From contig PS015028.1 in the NCBI GenBank assembly GCA_048213135.1, forward strand, positions 84,739 to 105,707: DNA of 20,969 nt, given 5' to 3'. The translations under genes were made by a program, and so were the position numbers. The stretch is from Reclinomonas americana ATCC 50394 (lineage: Eukaryota; Jakobida; Jakobea; Jakobida). Positions 1-9,306 of this stretch are shown here, piece by piece; within the stretch, counting starts at the first letter, position 1; every line of letters starts with the position of its first letter. Below the pieces are notes generated by a model. That model had not been told where the DNA came from, did no database searches, and saw nothing but the letters and a program-made list of their open reading frames with translations.

Positions 1-340
1 GAGCTGCTGTACTCGGCGGGTGCGATTGCCGATGCCGAGTTGCACTTTTCCATGTCTCTGGCGTTGCGCTCGGAGAACAATGCACGAGCGTTGTGGGGAC
101 TGGTGGCGGTGCGTGTTTCTTTTTTTTGTCATCTTCACATTGTCGTCCTCCTCTCACCGCTGCGCACAGTGTGACGACAATCCGCTCAAGCGACCACGGT
201 CGGCCGATATGGTGGCCGCCTGTCGCGCCGCACGCGTCAAGCTTGCCGAGTTGTACCGTGCACAGGCGCCGGCCGCGATTGCCGCCGTGGTGGCGGACAT
301 TGACGGTGACGCAGCAGGTGCGAGAGATGATTCACGGTAG
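1..340 (+). CDS. EMC2: EMC2, C-terminal part (ER membrane protein complex subunit 2)
   Basis: This is the 3' end of a TPR protein. Exons are 1-108 and 170-340, with a 61-nt intron (GTGCGT..CACAG) and a TAG stop at 338-340. The 92 residues include a TPR helix pair (ADAELHFSMSLALRSENNAR, then ALWGL) that lines up by eye with the last TPR of animal EMC2 ([20 protein letters not shown], then LFGLY), followed by the usual basic and alanine-rich tail. EMC2 is the cytosolic TPR scaffold of the EMC, which inserts tail-anchored and multipass proteins into the ER membrane. The start lies outside this contig. The N-terminal and middle parts of the same family appear downstream at 1774-2381, which is the wrong order for one gene and suggests a scaffolding error or a second copy. 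Family assignment is from recalled similarity; the intron phase closes exactly. Confidence 0.8.
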   Translation, partial: SCCTRRVRLPMPSCTFPCLWRCARRTMHERCGDWWRCVFLFFVIFTLSSSSHRCAQCDDNPLKRPRSADMVAACRAARVKLAELYRAQAPAAIAAVVADIDGDAAGARDDSR

Positions 341-474
341 TTGCAGCATAGACGGGGTGAAAAGAGAGAGCCGAGTGCACAAACAAAATCTGCTTCGCTT
401 TACAACACAACAGCCGTCGAGAGACGACTGCAGAAAAGATAGATGGAGAGAAGAGACGCGGAGCAGGCAGTGGC

Positions 475-908
475 TCACTTGTTGTGGGGGGTGTGCGGCA
501 CGCACTCCCACTCGAGCTCGATCGCAAACCTAATGGTGCGATCGCACGGTCCTTTCTCGGGCCGACTGTTGTTGATCTTGCACTCGTTGAGACCGGCGCA
601 GTTGGTGGTGAACGTCTGCAGCATGTTGACACTGTGCGCGCACGCGTTGTGTGAGCGCCACGGAAGGGGAGAGTGAGAGGGTGACAACAAGAGAGGCGCC
701 GCAACTCGCGACAGCCGAGAGGTTGCGTGTTGCGACCGACCGCGCTGGCATACTGGTCGCGGATCTCGTGGAACTTGATGGCGTTCTCGTACGGGCGCTC
801 GGTGCGCTGACGCAGCCAAAAGTGCGACTTCTCGTCAAACTGATTGCGGAAGCGCTTAATGTCGACAAGCTGCGGCACAGCCGAGGTGCGTGGCATGGGT
901 CGATCGAA
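475..908 (-). CDS. Small four-cysteine protein, function unknown (possibly complete from 896)
   Basis: Two exons on the minus strand, 908-754 and 631-475, are joined across a 122-nt intron (GTATGC..GCACAG) in phase 2. Reading stops at TGA (475-477). The first in-frame ATG is at 896-894; from there the protein would be about 99 residues. If that is not the start, the gene continues into the N run at 909. The N-terminal half is charged and aromatic (RFRNQFDEKSHFWLRQR). The C-terminal half has four cysteines (CAGLNEC, then GPC and WEC). It looks like a small soluble, perhaps mitochondrial, protein with paired cysteines, but I do not recognise the family and give no function. It is convergent with the EMC2 fragment, with 134 bp between stop codons. 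Confidence 0.55.
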
Positions 909-1773
909 NNNNNNNNNNNNNNNNNNNNNNNNNNNNNNNNNNNNNNNNNNNNNNNNNNNNNNNNNNNNNNNNNNNNNNNNNNNNNNNNNNNNNNNNNNNN
1001 NNNNNNNNNNNNNNNNNNNNNNNNNNNNNNNNNNNNNNNNNNNNNNNNNNNNNNNNNNNNNNNNNNNNNNNNNNNNNNNNNNNNNNNNNNNNNNNNNNNN
1101 NNNNNNNNNNNNNNNNNNNNNNNNNNNNNNNNNNNNNNNNNNNNNNNNNNNNNNNNNNNNNNNNNNNNNNNNNNNNNNNNNNNNNNNNNNNNNNNNNNNN
1201 NNNNNNNNNNNNNNNNNNNNNNNNNNNNNNNNNNNNNNNNNNNNNNNNNNNNNNNNNNNNNNNNNNNNNNNNNNNNNNNNNNNNNNNNNNNNNNNNNNNN
1301 NNNNNNNNNNNNNNNNNNNNNNNNNNNNNNNNNNNNNNNNNNNNNNNNNNNNNNNNNNNNNNNNNNNNNNNNNNNNNNNNNNNNNNNNNNNNNNNNNNNN
1401 NNNNNNNNNNNNNNNNNNNNNNNNNNNNNNNNNNNNNNNNNNNNNNNNNNNNNNNNNNNNNNNNNNNNNNNNNNNNNNNNNNNNNNNNNNNNNNNNNNNN
1501 NNNNNNNNNNNNNNNNNNNNNNNNNNNNNNNNNNNNNNNNNNNNNNNNNNNNNNNNNNNNNNNNNNNNNNNNNNNNNNNNNNNNNNNNNNNNNNNNNNNN
1601 NNNNNNNNNNNNNNNNNNNNNNNNNNNNNNNNNNNNNNNNNNNNNNNNNNNNNNNNNNNNNNNNNNNNNNNNNNNNNNNNNNNNNNNNNNNNNNNNNNNN
1701 NNNNNNNNNNNNNNNNNNNNNNNNNNNNNNNNNNNNNNNNNNNNNNNNNNNNNNNNNNNNNNNNNNNNNNNNN
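909..1773. other. Assembly gap (865 N)
   Basis: Unsequenced run of 865 N. It separates the small minus-strand gene from the misplaced EMC2 piece. Long reading frames crossing it are artefacts. Confidence 0.99.
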
Positions 1774-2381
1774 CCAGTGGATCCACGACGAGACCCCGAG
1801 GCCACGATTGATGCCTCCATTTGTGTGCTCAAGGGATCACATGGACTCGGCGATCAAGGTAACACTCTCACTGACTGACACTGACACTCGTTGTCAATGA
1901 CGCGCTTATGTGGTGGTGGCGGTGTAGTGTGGGATGTGTATGAGCAGCTTGCACTGGCGCTGTTGGATGCGGGCGAGGCGGAGGCCGCGCAGCAGCTGTA
2001 TGAGGTGCTGAAAGCGCAGTTTGGAGAGGGTGTGCGCGTGCTGCGGTTGCTGGGCATGCAGCGAGAGGTCATGGGCATGAGGGCAGGAGAGCAGGACTGT
2101 GTGGAGGAGGCGTTGACGGTGTACACGCAGTTGGCGGAGAAGCATTCCGGCGATCCTGTGAGTATCTGAGTCAGAGAGAGTTGATTGTCTGCTGGCTGGT
2201 GCTGATGCGCCTCTGCTGCTGCGTAGACGGGATACAAGCGCATGGTGGCGTGGCATCGATCGTTGGGCATGGAGGCGGCGGCAGTGGAGGGGTTGCGGGA
2301 GTACTTGGAGATGTTTCCTGCTGATGGAGAGGCGTGGGCGGAGCTCTCCGACATGTACGCGCGCCAGAATCGGTACGCCAG
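1774..2381 (+). CDS. EMC2: EMC2, N-terminal and middle TPR part
   Basis: Exons are 1774-1858, 1928-2157 and 2227-2381, with two 69-nt introns (GTAACA..GTAG and GTGAGT..CGTAG). Phases are 1 and 0, and both close. The ~155 residues match animal EMC2 by eye from LGDQVWDVYEQLALALLDAG (compare LGDDIWIIYEQ) through GYKRMVAWHRSLG to YLEMFPADGEAWAELSDMYA (compare [20 protein letters not shown]). The piece runs off both contig ends: the N-terminal ~25 residues are missing and it stops two bases into a codon at 2381. It ends about 23 residues before the point where the 1-340 fragment begins, so the two are most simply parts of one ~297-residue gene whose contigs were ordered wrongly. The role is as a cytosolic TPR scaffold of the EMC. 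Confidence 0.85.
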
Positions 2382-2401
2382 NNNNNNNNNNNNNNNNNNN
2401 N
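2382..2401. other. Assembly gap (20 N placeholder)
   Basis: Exactly 20 N inside an EMC2 codon. The sequence to the right shows no EMC2 continuation, so this small gap does not join truly adjacent exon sequence. Confidence 0.95.
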
Positions 2402-2706
2402 CCCATCCGACAACCGATCCTTCTCGCCTGGTGCAGAGGCCACTGCGAAGCCTTGCACTGCTCGCAGAACCTTGCTGTTTGCGCGAGTGCGCGGCATTGT
2501 CATGTCACACACACGCACACACAAGCGCTCACACACACACACGCGCGCGTGGAGTGACGCAACAGCGCAGTGGTCTTGTTCGGGCGTTGCCGGAACTCGG
2601 CCAACACGCGCGCATATGCGCCTGGTCCGCCGCTCATAAGTGTGTGTGATGAGAGACGAGTGGGACACGTGTGGTGGGACAGTTTGTGCTTTCCTATCAT
2701 ACCGTA
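2402..2706. other. No gene seen; CA/CG microsatellite
   Basis: I see no convincing coding frame here. A CA-rich tract runs from about 2506 to 2541 and passes into (CG)n to 2549. The stretch probably holds the 5' flank of the gene starting at 2707, though an undetected upstream exon cannot be excluded. Confidence 0.5.
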
Positions 2707-5032
2707 ATGTGGAGCAAAGGCGACGTGGTGTCACTGTGTCGTGCACGTGAATGCGGTGTCCTGCAGCGTACATGCCGACATCGCACGTTTGCGCATGCGA
2801 TCACGCGTCAAGTTGCATTGCTTTGTTGTGCATGTGTTTTTCCGTGCACGATCGCCGATCGATGACTTGCATGTTCGCGCAGTTGCTCAGCAGCGATCAA
2901 GTGCGTACACTCAGCGTTGTGTGGGACACAACGCGTTTGGCACATCGCGCACTCCTCGGCTCTCGCAATCTGCATTTGATCGAACACGTGCACTTGTCTG
3001 GCGCAGCTGCACCGTCGGCCGACGCCTTTTGCGATGTGCACTCACGGTATGTTCATATCGCCTCTATGTGTGTGGAATCGAGTGTGTTGATTCACTTGGG
3101 TGATGCTCAGCGATGGACATTTGCTGTTCCGACTTGGCCGATCGTTGCATCTGCGCGACTTGGTGTGCGTTCGTGGATGGGCCATGGTGTGTATCTCTCT
3201 CCCATTTCATCTCGTCTCCTCGTGCGTGCGGCAAGCAGCTCACTTTTCTCGATGGTGCAGCGTCACTTGTCGGTCAACTTGCTGGTCGGTCTCACCAAGG
3301 TACGACTCGCTGGTGGTTGTCCCTTCAGCCTCTGCCCGCAGCGACCATAACGCCTTTGACGTGGGAGCAGTACGGTACGCTGATTCTGTTCGATGCGGAC
3401 TCGGGAGTGGTGCGTGGATCGCTGGATCTCGATCGGCATTCGCTGGCTCTCCGCACCAAGTCACGCTTTCGGTGCATCACGCATGTTGTTCTTGGTGGTT
3501 GTCGTGCTGCCTCACAAGTGCATGCATACGCAGCACGCTGGTGTGTGTCGACACATGCACGGTGGTGGTGCTCTCGGCGGCGCAGGCCGATCACAGCCGC
3601 ATCGATGTCATTGTGGTGCAGGTCTGCATGTGTGTGTCTGTTGTTCCCACTGGAAACTCATCACTGTCGCGACCAGCTGGTGCCCGAGACGCGTGTGACT
3701 GCCAAGTTGGCCGTGCAAGTCAGCAAACAGGAAACGTTGGGCGTGGGGTTCAACTGCCTCACTGTGTATCGGCGTGCCAGCGGACCGGATGTCATGTCGG
3801 TGCTGTGTGATCAGCAGTCTCGTTTCTCTTCTCGCTTGTGTTGTCTGCCTCACTACGATCACACGACGGTGCAGTTTTATCCGCTGGCTCCACTGGTCTC
3901 TCAGGTCAGCCTCATTGTGTACTCACGTCACCGCTCCCCCCGACTGCCAACGTCCTCGCACGCATTAGTATCGCAACATGCATCGAGCAGACACGTGGTC
4001 CGCGTCAGTGTCGGCCGATCTGCCATTCATGGCGGTGGCACTGGATCCGTTCATGGCACTGATGAAACTCAATTCACACGAAGGTTTTGTGGATGCCGAC
4101 ATTGGCGTACCTCACCTCGTGTCGTGCCCGAGACACCGCTTCGAGTTTGCTGTGCACCTGATTGCGCCCGGCTTTCCCGAAGTCACCACGCCTGCCGGTC
4201 ATCGTGTGTCGTCTTCGTGCCGTTCACAGCAGTGCGAGGTTTGGTCGTCGCGTGGATATATATCTGAACGTGCTCGATCCCGTCGCTTGCCGACACATTG
4301 CGCGCAGTTCGGCTGCTGCGACGGCGGCAGTACATTCATGTTCACCGACACACACCGCGTGTCGCTGTATGAGTTGTGTGTGCAACCGGTTCCCGTGTTG
4401 CGCCACCGATTCACGATCTGGGCGAGAGACATGAGCAAGGTGTCGTGGACGTGCCCGGAAGACGCCGACGCTGGCGGCAGTGGCCAGCCACCGCTGGAAG
4501 GCGTCGGCGCGACAGTGGTCACCACGCGGTCCGGTCGACAGGTGTGACTCTACGCGTGCGCAGACAGAGTAATGTGGCAAGGTGCTCATTGCGGCGAGTA
4601 CCACGCACACACACGCACACAGTCACGCCGGCTGTTCGACTTGCGGCCGCTATTCGACACGGTGATTCTCGACACTGACTTCAACGAGGACACGGACGTG
4701 CTCACAGTGCTCACGAGCGACCTGACGCTGTCGCTGTGGTGGTATGCCTGCTCCACTTCTTACCTCATAGCACACACCTCACGCGCCTTCACAGCGCCCG
4801 GTCGGGTCGCCGCCTACATCACGTCAGCGTGTCTCCGCCGGATGCGGTAATGGCCTGCATGCTCAAGTACGACGACGACGCCGACGTGAACCATTTGTAC
4901 GCGCAAGACAGTCACACCGTGGACCACGACGGACTGCATGTGCTGTGGATGTCGAGTTTCCGAAAACGAGGCAGCTACGAGAGCTGGGCGCTTTCACTGG
5001 GTCTCGTGGAGAGAGCAGAATTGCGGGATTGA
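2707..5032 (+). CDS. Uncharacterised ~502-residue protein with propeller-like stretches
   Basis: A twelve-exon model with every phase closing: 2707-2724, 2883-3046, 3111-3186, 3239-3299, 3342-3471, 3534-3621, 3677-3790, 3875-3904, 3969-4205, 4308-4541, 4623-4741, 4795-5032. That is 1509 nt and 502 residues, ending in TGA. The ATG at 2707 is the least certain part. Strand-like segments such as YGTLILFDADSGVVRGSLDL and FRTLVCVDTCTVVVLSAAQ, and later DVLTVLTSDLTLSLW and DGLHVLWMSSFRKRG, resemble beta-propeller blades. There is no clear WD40 signature, signal peptide or membrane span. The intron at 4206-4307 is a multiple of three, so that stretch could also be retained. I do not recognise the family and assign no function. 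The gene is convergent with the crotonase, with stop codons 1 bp apart. Confidence 0.6.
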
Positions 5033-5033
5033 C

Positions 5034-6293
5034 TCACAAGCGGGCCCGGAGACGCACGCGCGCCGATTCGTCAAACGGTGCATCGCGCTCGGCCACCGCC
5101 TGCCGATACCCCACTTGTTGTGCGCGCTGCTGGAATGCGTAGCCCTCCTGCGTGTGTCTCGCAATGCCGTCAAACACCGTCGACATGGTCTGCATGCTCT
5201 CCACACCCGACTGGAGCAACTGCTGGTTGCACACCAGCTTGTGCATGATCAGTTGATTGATTGGCACCTTGGCGATGCGCTGCACCAGCTCCTGTGACAC
5301 AACTCGCGGGGATGAGCTGCGCACAATTCAGCCGCACAGTGGTGTGCCAGAACCTCAAACTTGGCGTCGAGTTCGCCGGCCGGATGCGACTCCAGGGCCA
5401 GACCCCACTCGGCCGCCTGCTTGCCCGAGATCAAGTCACTGCGATGGTGGCACTAGAGTCGGCGACTACCCTACACAGAGCGAAGGGCGAACTCACCCAG
5501 TGAAGAGCAGTCGTTTGGCTCGTTGCACCCCGATGCGCTCCATCCACATGGCAGTGGTCGGCACACCCCACACTCGTGCCGGACTGTATCCCATCTTGGC
5601 ATCGTCAGCCACCACCAGCATGTCGCTACACAAGGCCAGATCCGTGCCGCCGGCCACGCAAAAGCCTGCACACGAGCAGTCAGTTGCAAGCAAGTACGAC
5701 TTTTTTTCCTCCAAGAACAGGTTATGCCCCCCACCGTGGACCTGTGGAAAGGCACCGCTCAGTGCCCTCTCTCGTGCACAGATGGCGGAACAAGCAACCA
5801 TCAAGAACCTTGCACAACACCGGCTTGTTGCAGCGGAACAAGGCCATGTACGAACGCACATTGCGCGACTGCATGCATGCATGCAACTGATCAGATCACA
5901 ACGAACGCCTCACTCGCTCTCTCCACACACACATGCGCCGACCATGAACTGATAGTCCTTCATCGGATCCCACACTGCATCGGGCTGGTGGTTGTCGCGC
6001 ACAGTGGCCCAGTGTGTCGGGGCTCCCACGCGTTGTCCCTCATCGTCATCCATCGGCTTTGCATGCATGTCTTCTGCCAGTGCTTTCAGATCGTATCCTC
6101 CGCAAAAGCCGGCGCCCTCTCCCGACAACGCAATCACGTGCACTGCAGGGTCGAGATCGGCTTTCTCCACTGCACACTCGAGCTCACGCGCCAGCTTGGT
6201 GGTGATCCCATTGCCGCGTTGTGGACGATTCAGGCGGATGCGCGCCACGTGACCATCCACAGAGTATAGGAGTGTGCGGAACTGCTCGCTCAT
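5034..6293 (-). CDS. Crotonase-fold enoyl-CoA hydratase/isomerase-like protein, probably peroxisomal
   Basis: Six exons on the minus strand: 6293-5943, 5868-5809, 5741-5735, 5665-5497, 5438-5354, 5291-5034. They total 930 nt and 309 residues. Crotonase hallmarks are present: RIRLNRPQRGNGI near the start, the first oxyanion-hole motif GEGAGFCGGYDLKAL, and CKVHGFCVAGGTDLALCSD in mid-protein. The C-terminal helical part starts at LVQRIAKVPINQL. The overall pattern recalls bacterial EchA-type proteins more than mitochondrial ECHS1. The Glu pair of classical hydratase appears replaced: GGTDL has Asp where GGCEL has Glu, and GYSPARVWG has no Glu where GQPEILLG has it. The exact acyl-CoA reaction is therefore uncertain. 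The last three residues, ARL, fit a PTS1 peroxisomal signal. ATG 6293-6291 is the first ATG; the preceding codon is GTG. Introns rule out bacterial contamination. Confidence 0.88.
5735..5741 (-). other. 7-nt micro-exon of the crotonase gene
   Basis: GTCCACG lies between two GT..AG introns (5742-5808, 67 nt; 5666-5734, 69 nt). Only with it does the frame give CKVHGFCVAGGTD. Leaving it out joins AAG to GCTTTT and shifts the frame. Confidence 0.85.
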
Positions 6294-6348
6294 CACTCGG
6301 CGAGAGTGACAGTGTTTGCTCTCCGCCTTTCTTTATGATAAAGTACAA

Positions 6349-7249
6349 TCATCGGCGAGCACCGGGCAATGCACCCTCACGCGACACCGACAAGTGTCTT
6401 GTTCGCTTCCACACGATAACGACACCGGTCTCATCTGTTGCCAGGCGCAGCGTGAGAAGTGGCCGAAGAACAAAACGCATACAACATGGCACACACCGCA
6501 CGATGCCAGCAGTGTTTCGTCGGGTGACCACGAGACGTCGAGCACGGTGGCTGCGTGCCCTTGCAGCACCGTGGTTGCTGTCTTCTTCGAGGACTCCAAG
6601 TCGAACACGTACACACCACCGTCTTCGCTGCCACTCACTGCACCCACGAGAAATGGTCAGCAGTGAGTTGTGTGCAAACAAAAGGCAATCCGACGCACCG
6701 AGACCAGCACCGCCTCCGCCAGTGCCGATACGCGGCGTGAATACGGCGTGAATGTTCTTGCGGCGATGCTTGATGGCGTAGCGTGTCGCTGGCGTGAGCG
6801 AGCCTTTCGGGCGGTCTTGCAGAATGGCAAACACTTGCACCGAGTCCACACATGCGCTGACCACCAGTGACGGCCGCCCGAGGGCCGATGGATCCCACAA
6901 ACTGTAGTTCAAGCAGGTGATTGGTGAATCCGACGGCAGCACTTGCGTCACCGTGGTGGTGGTGTATTTGCCCTTGCCATCCCACTCGTACGAGGTGACA
7001 CGACCCTGCCACACTCTTCAACACACAATAATAGTCTGCGTCGTAAAATCAAAGATCACCTTGTCGTCGCCCGCAAACAGCAGCATGCCCTGTTGATCGA
7101 AGGCGAGAGCCGTCACTGAAGCGTGTGGTTTCAGTTGCGTCTCCTGCACTCGACGGCCACTGCTGAGGTTGACAAAATGCAGAGTGCCACTTGCAAAACC
7201 AATCTGCAGTCATCCATCCGACGTCAACGATAGGCAACCACAAACATTC

Positions 7250-7297
<48 letters not shown>

Positions 7298-9101
7298 ACT
7301 CTCTCTTGCTCCCTCTCATGCGCACCACCAAGAGATTCGAGTTGGACGGGTGGAAACGCACGGCCACGGACGGCGAATGGAGCGACGGCAGCTGCTCGGC
7401 TTGCTCAAACAACACTCGCACACAGTCGCCGTTGGAAGGGTACCACACACGGACAGCACCATCCAGCGACGCCGTGGCCACGTATTCGTCGGCCTGCGAC
7501 CAGTCCATGTCTGCAGGCAGCCAGCCTCCAAAAGTTAGCCGCCACACACACACACACAACTATTCTTGAAATCATGATGAACCACCACACCGGTAATGGC
7601 CTTGGAGTGCGCCTGGATGCTTTGGAACTTGTCGGGCGGCTCCGACAAGTTCTTCAGCGTCAGCATACCACTGGCGCTCCCACACGCCAGCAGCGAGGAG
7701 TCGGTGCGCGCAAATCNNNNNNNNNNNNNNNNNNNNNNNNNNNNNNNNNNNNNNNNNNNNNNNNNNNNNNNNNNNNNNNNNNNNNNNNNNNNNNNNNNNN
7801 NNNNNNNNNNNNNNNNNNNNNNNNNNNNNNNNNNNNNNNNNNNNNNNNNNNNNNNNNNNNNNNNNNNNNNNNNNNNNNNNNNNNNNNNNNNNNNNNNNNN
7901 NNNNNNNNNNNNNNNNNNNNNNNNNNNNNNNNNNNNNNNNNNNNNNNNNNNNNNNNNNNNNNNNNNNNNNNNNNNNNNNNNNNNNNNNNNNNNNNNNNNN
8001 NNNNNNNNNNNNNNNNNNNNNNNNNNNNNNNNNNNNNNNNNNNNNNNNNNNNNNNNNNNNNNNNNNNNNNNNNNNNNNNNNNNGAACCGTCGTCCCTGTT
8101 TGCGATTGCTCTGTCAGGCGTTGACGATGGATCGCGCGAACCACAACCGCGACGAACCAGCATGTGGCGCATCAAAGTCATAGATCTGGAAGATACCCTG
8201 AAAGGCGTACTGCTCGGTCGGCGGCGTGTCAGCATCGCCGAGGCCGCCCTCGCTATTGCTGTTATCCGAATCGCCCTCACTGCACGCCAACAAGATCAGC
8301 ATCCACCGCGCACCTCCACGTACATGTACACGCCCGCCGCACGCAACGTTCCGTCAAAGCCACCAATGGACGACACACTAAAGTCGGTGAACGAGCTGAA
8401 GCTCTGCCAACAACAACCACAACAACAATCGCCGCTGTGTGTGTCAGGCGCGGTTTTTCACGCACCACGCAGCACACGAACACCAGCAAACCTCAGTGCG
8501 CTTGCGATCATAACTGATGCGCCTTCCCGAGCCACTGGCCCCACCACCCGCGGCCGCACTCTTCAGCTTCTGTGGCGACGAGTACGACAGCTCCGCAGTG
8601 TTCTCGTGCAGTCCTCCTCCTCCTCCACCACTGCCCACTCGCCGATGCTGCTGTGAGAGCTCTAACAGAACGCGGATGATTCAGTGTGCAGTGACAAAGA
8701 GATAGACACTGTGAGAGCATCACACGCAACTGCGAAGTCGCTCATCGCGCTTCATCTTGGCAAACGCACACACTCGTGATCGCATCTCATAGTACGCCGA
8801 GGATCGACGCAACATCTGCCAGAGAGCGAGTAAGAGGGAAGGAATCACAGAATCGTGTGAGAAGAGTGTGCACGCATGTGTGTGTGTGCGTCGCCCTCTC
8901 TCTTTCTGTGTGTATGTGTGTCCACGCAACTCCCGATCGTTCCTTCTCACGCAGCATGACGAGGCGATCGGCCGCGTACTGATTGGTGCGACCAATAGAG
9001 GAGGCCAGATCGCGTTCCCAGAAGCGCGCCTCGGGCGAGTCCACACTCCACAGAGTGCCTCCTGTGGTGGACGAGGAGGAGGAAGGAGAGGCCGCTGCCA
9101 T
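6349..9101 (-). CDS. WDR13: WDR13-like WD40 repeat protein
   Basis: Minus-strand exons: 9101-8931, 8815-8731, 8661-8492, 8403-8324, 8279-8158, (gap)-7716-7561, 7510-7326, 7203-7060, 7005-6699, 6637-6497, 6434-6349. This gives about 549 residues against ~485 in human. Recalled similarity to animal WDR13 runs through the whole core: TEQYAFQGIFQIYDF (compare SENYAFAGMYHVFD), ATASLDGAVRVW, SNSNLLV, LLFAGDDKGRVTS (compare LLWAGDDRGSVFS), SGSEDGGVYVFDLESSKK, LQGHAATVLDVSWSPDETLL and a C-terminal DETGVVIVWKR. The N-terminus has a Ser-rich start and a Gly/Ala-rich linker unlike human. The N run at 7717-8083 falls in or beside the intron after DFDAPHAG, so little coding sequence is lost. In animals WDR13 is a largely nuclear WD protein of poorly defined role. 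The gene stop is 55 bp upstream of the crotonase ATG, on the same strand. Confidence 0.88.
7249..7318. repeat. (CT)n / (GA)n microsatellite inside a WDR13 intron
   Basis: A nearly uninterrupted CT tract on the plus strand fills most of a 122-nt intron (7204-7325). On the coding strand it reads GA repeats, so the intron is purine-rich rather than pyrimidine-rich before its acceptor. Confidence 0.95.
7717..8083. other. Assembly gap (367 N) within WDR13
   Basis: 367 N between the exon ending in DAPHAG and the exon continuing FARTDSSLLACGSASGML. By comparison with WDR13 only about one to three residues are missing, so most of the gap is probably intron. Confidence 0.9.
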
Positions 9102-9176
9102 GCGCGCTCTCTCTCGTGAATTGGCGATCAATTGTATCCCGAGTCGTATCATTGGTACAATAGAATTCGCATTTTC

Positions 9177-9182
9177 TTTATA
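9177..9182 (-). promoter_or_regulatory. Possible TATA box for WDR13
   Basis: TATAAA on the minus strand, 75 bp upstream of the WDR13 ATG, inside the 205-bp space after the kinase stop codon. It is the only such match in that intergene that I saw. A (GTT)n/(CTG)n tract lies just upstream of it. Prediction from sequence only. Confidence 0.35.
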
Positions 9183-9306
9183 ACAACAACAACAGCAGCA
9201 GCACAGCAGTACGTTGCCACGCGTGCATGTGTGTGTGTGCACCACCGAGTTAAAAAAACAACAAGAACAACTACAAAACATATTATACAGGCAACTAACT
9301 ATGGTA

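Noticed and set aside
237-1832. Long frames in several directions across 909-1773
   Set aside because: They are open only because N runs contain no stop codons.
2500-2550. CRISPR-like or telomeric repeat
   Set aside because: Simple CA/CG dinucleotide microsatellite with no spacers or unit structure; similar CA tracts recur at 15730-15750.
3113-3312. F-box in the N-terminal part of the uncharacterised protein
   Set aside because: A hydrophobic stretch (LHLRDLVCVRGWAM) is faintly similar, but the leading LPxE motif and spacing of an F-box are missing.
3113-4267. 384-codon plus-strand frame
   Set aside because: It reads through introns that are required by the twelve-exon model; its translation changes character at each splice site.
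5034-6293. Bacterial contamination or a bacterial gene
   Set aside because: The crotonase looks bacterial in sequence but has five spliceosomal introns and eukaryotic neighbours on the same contig.
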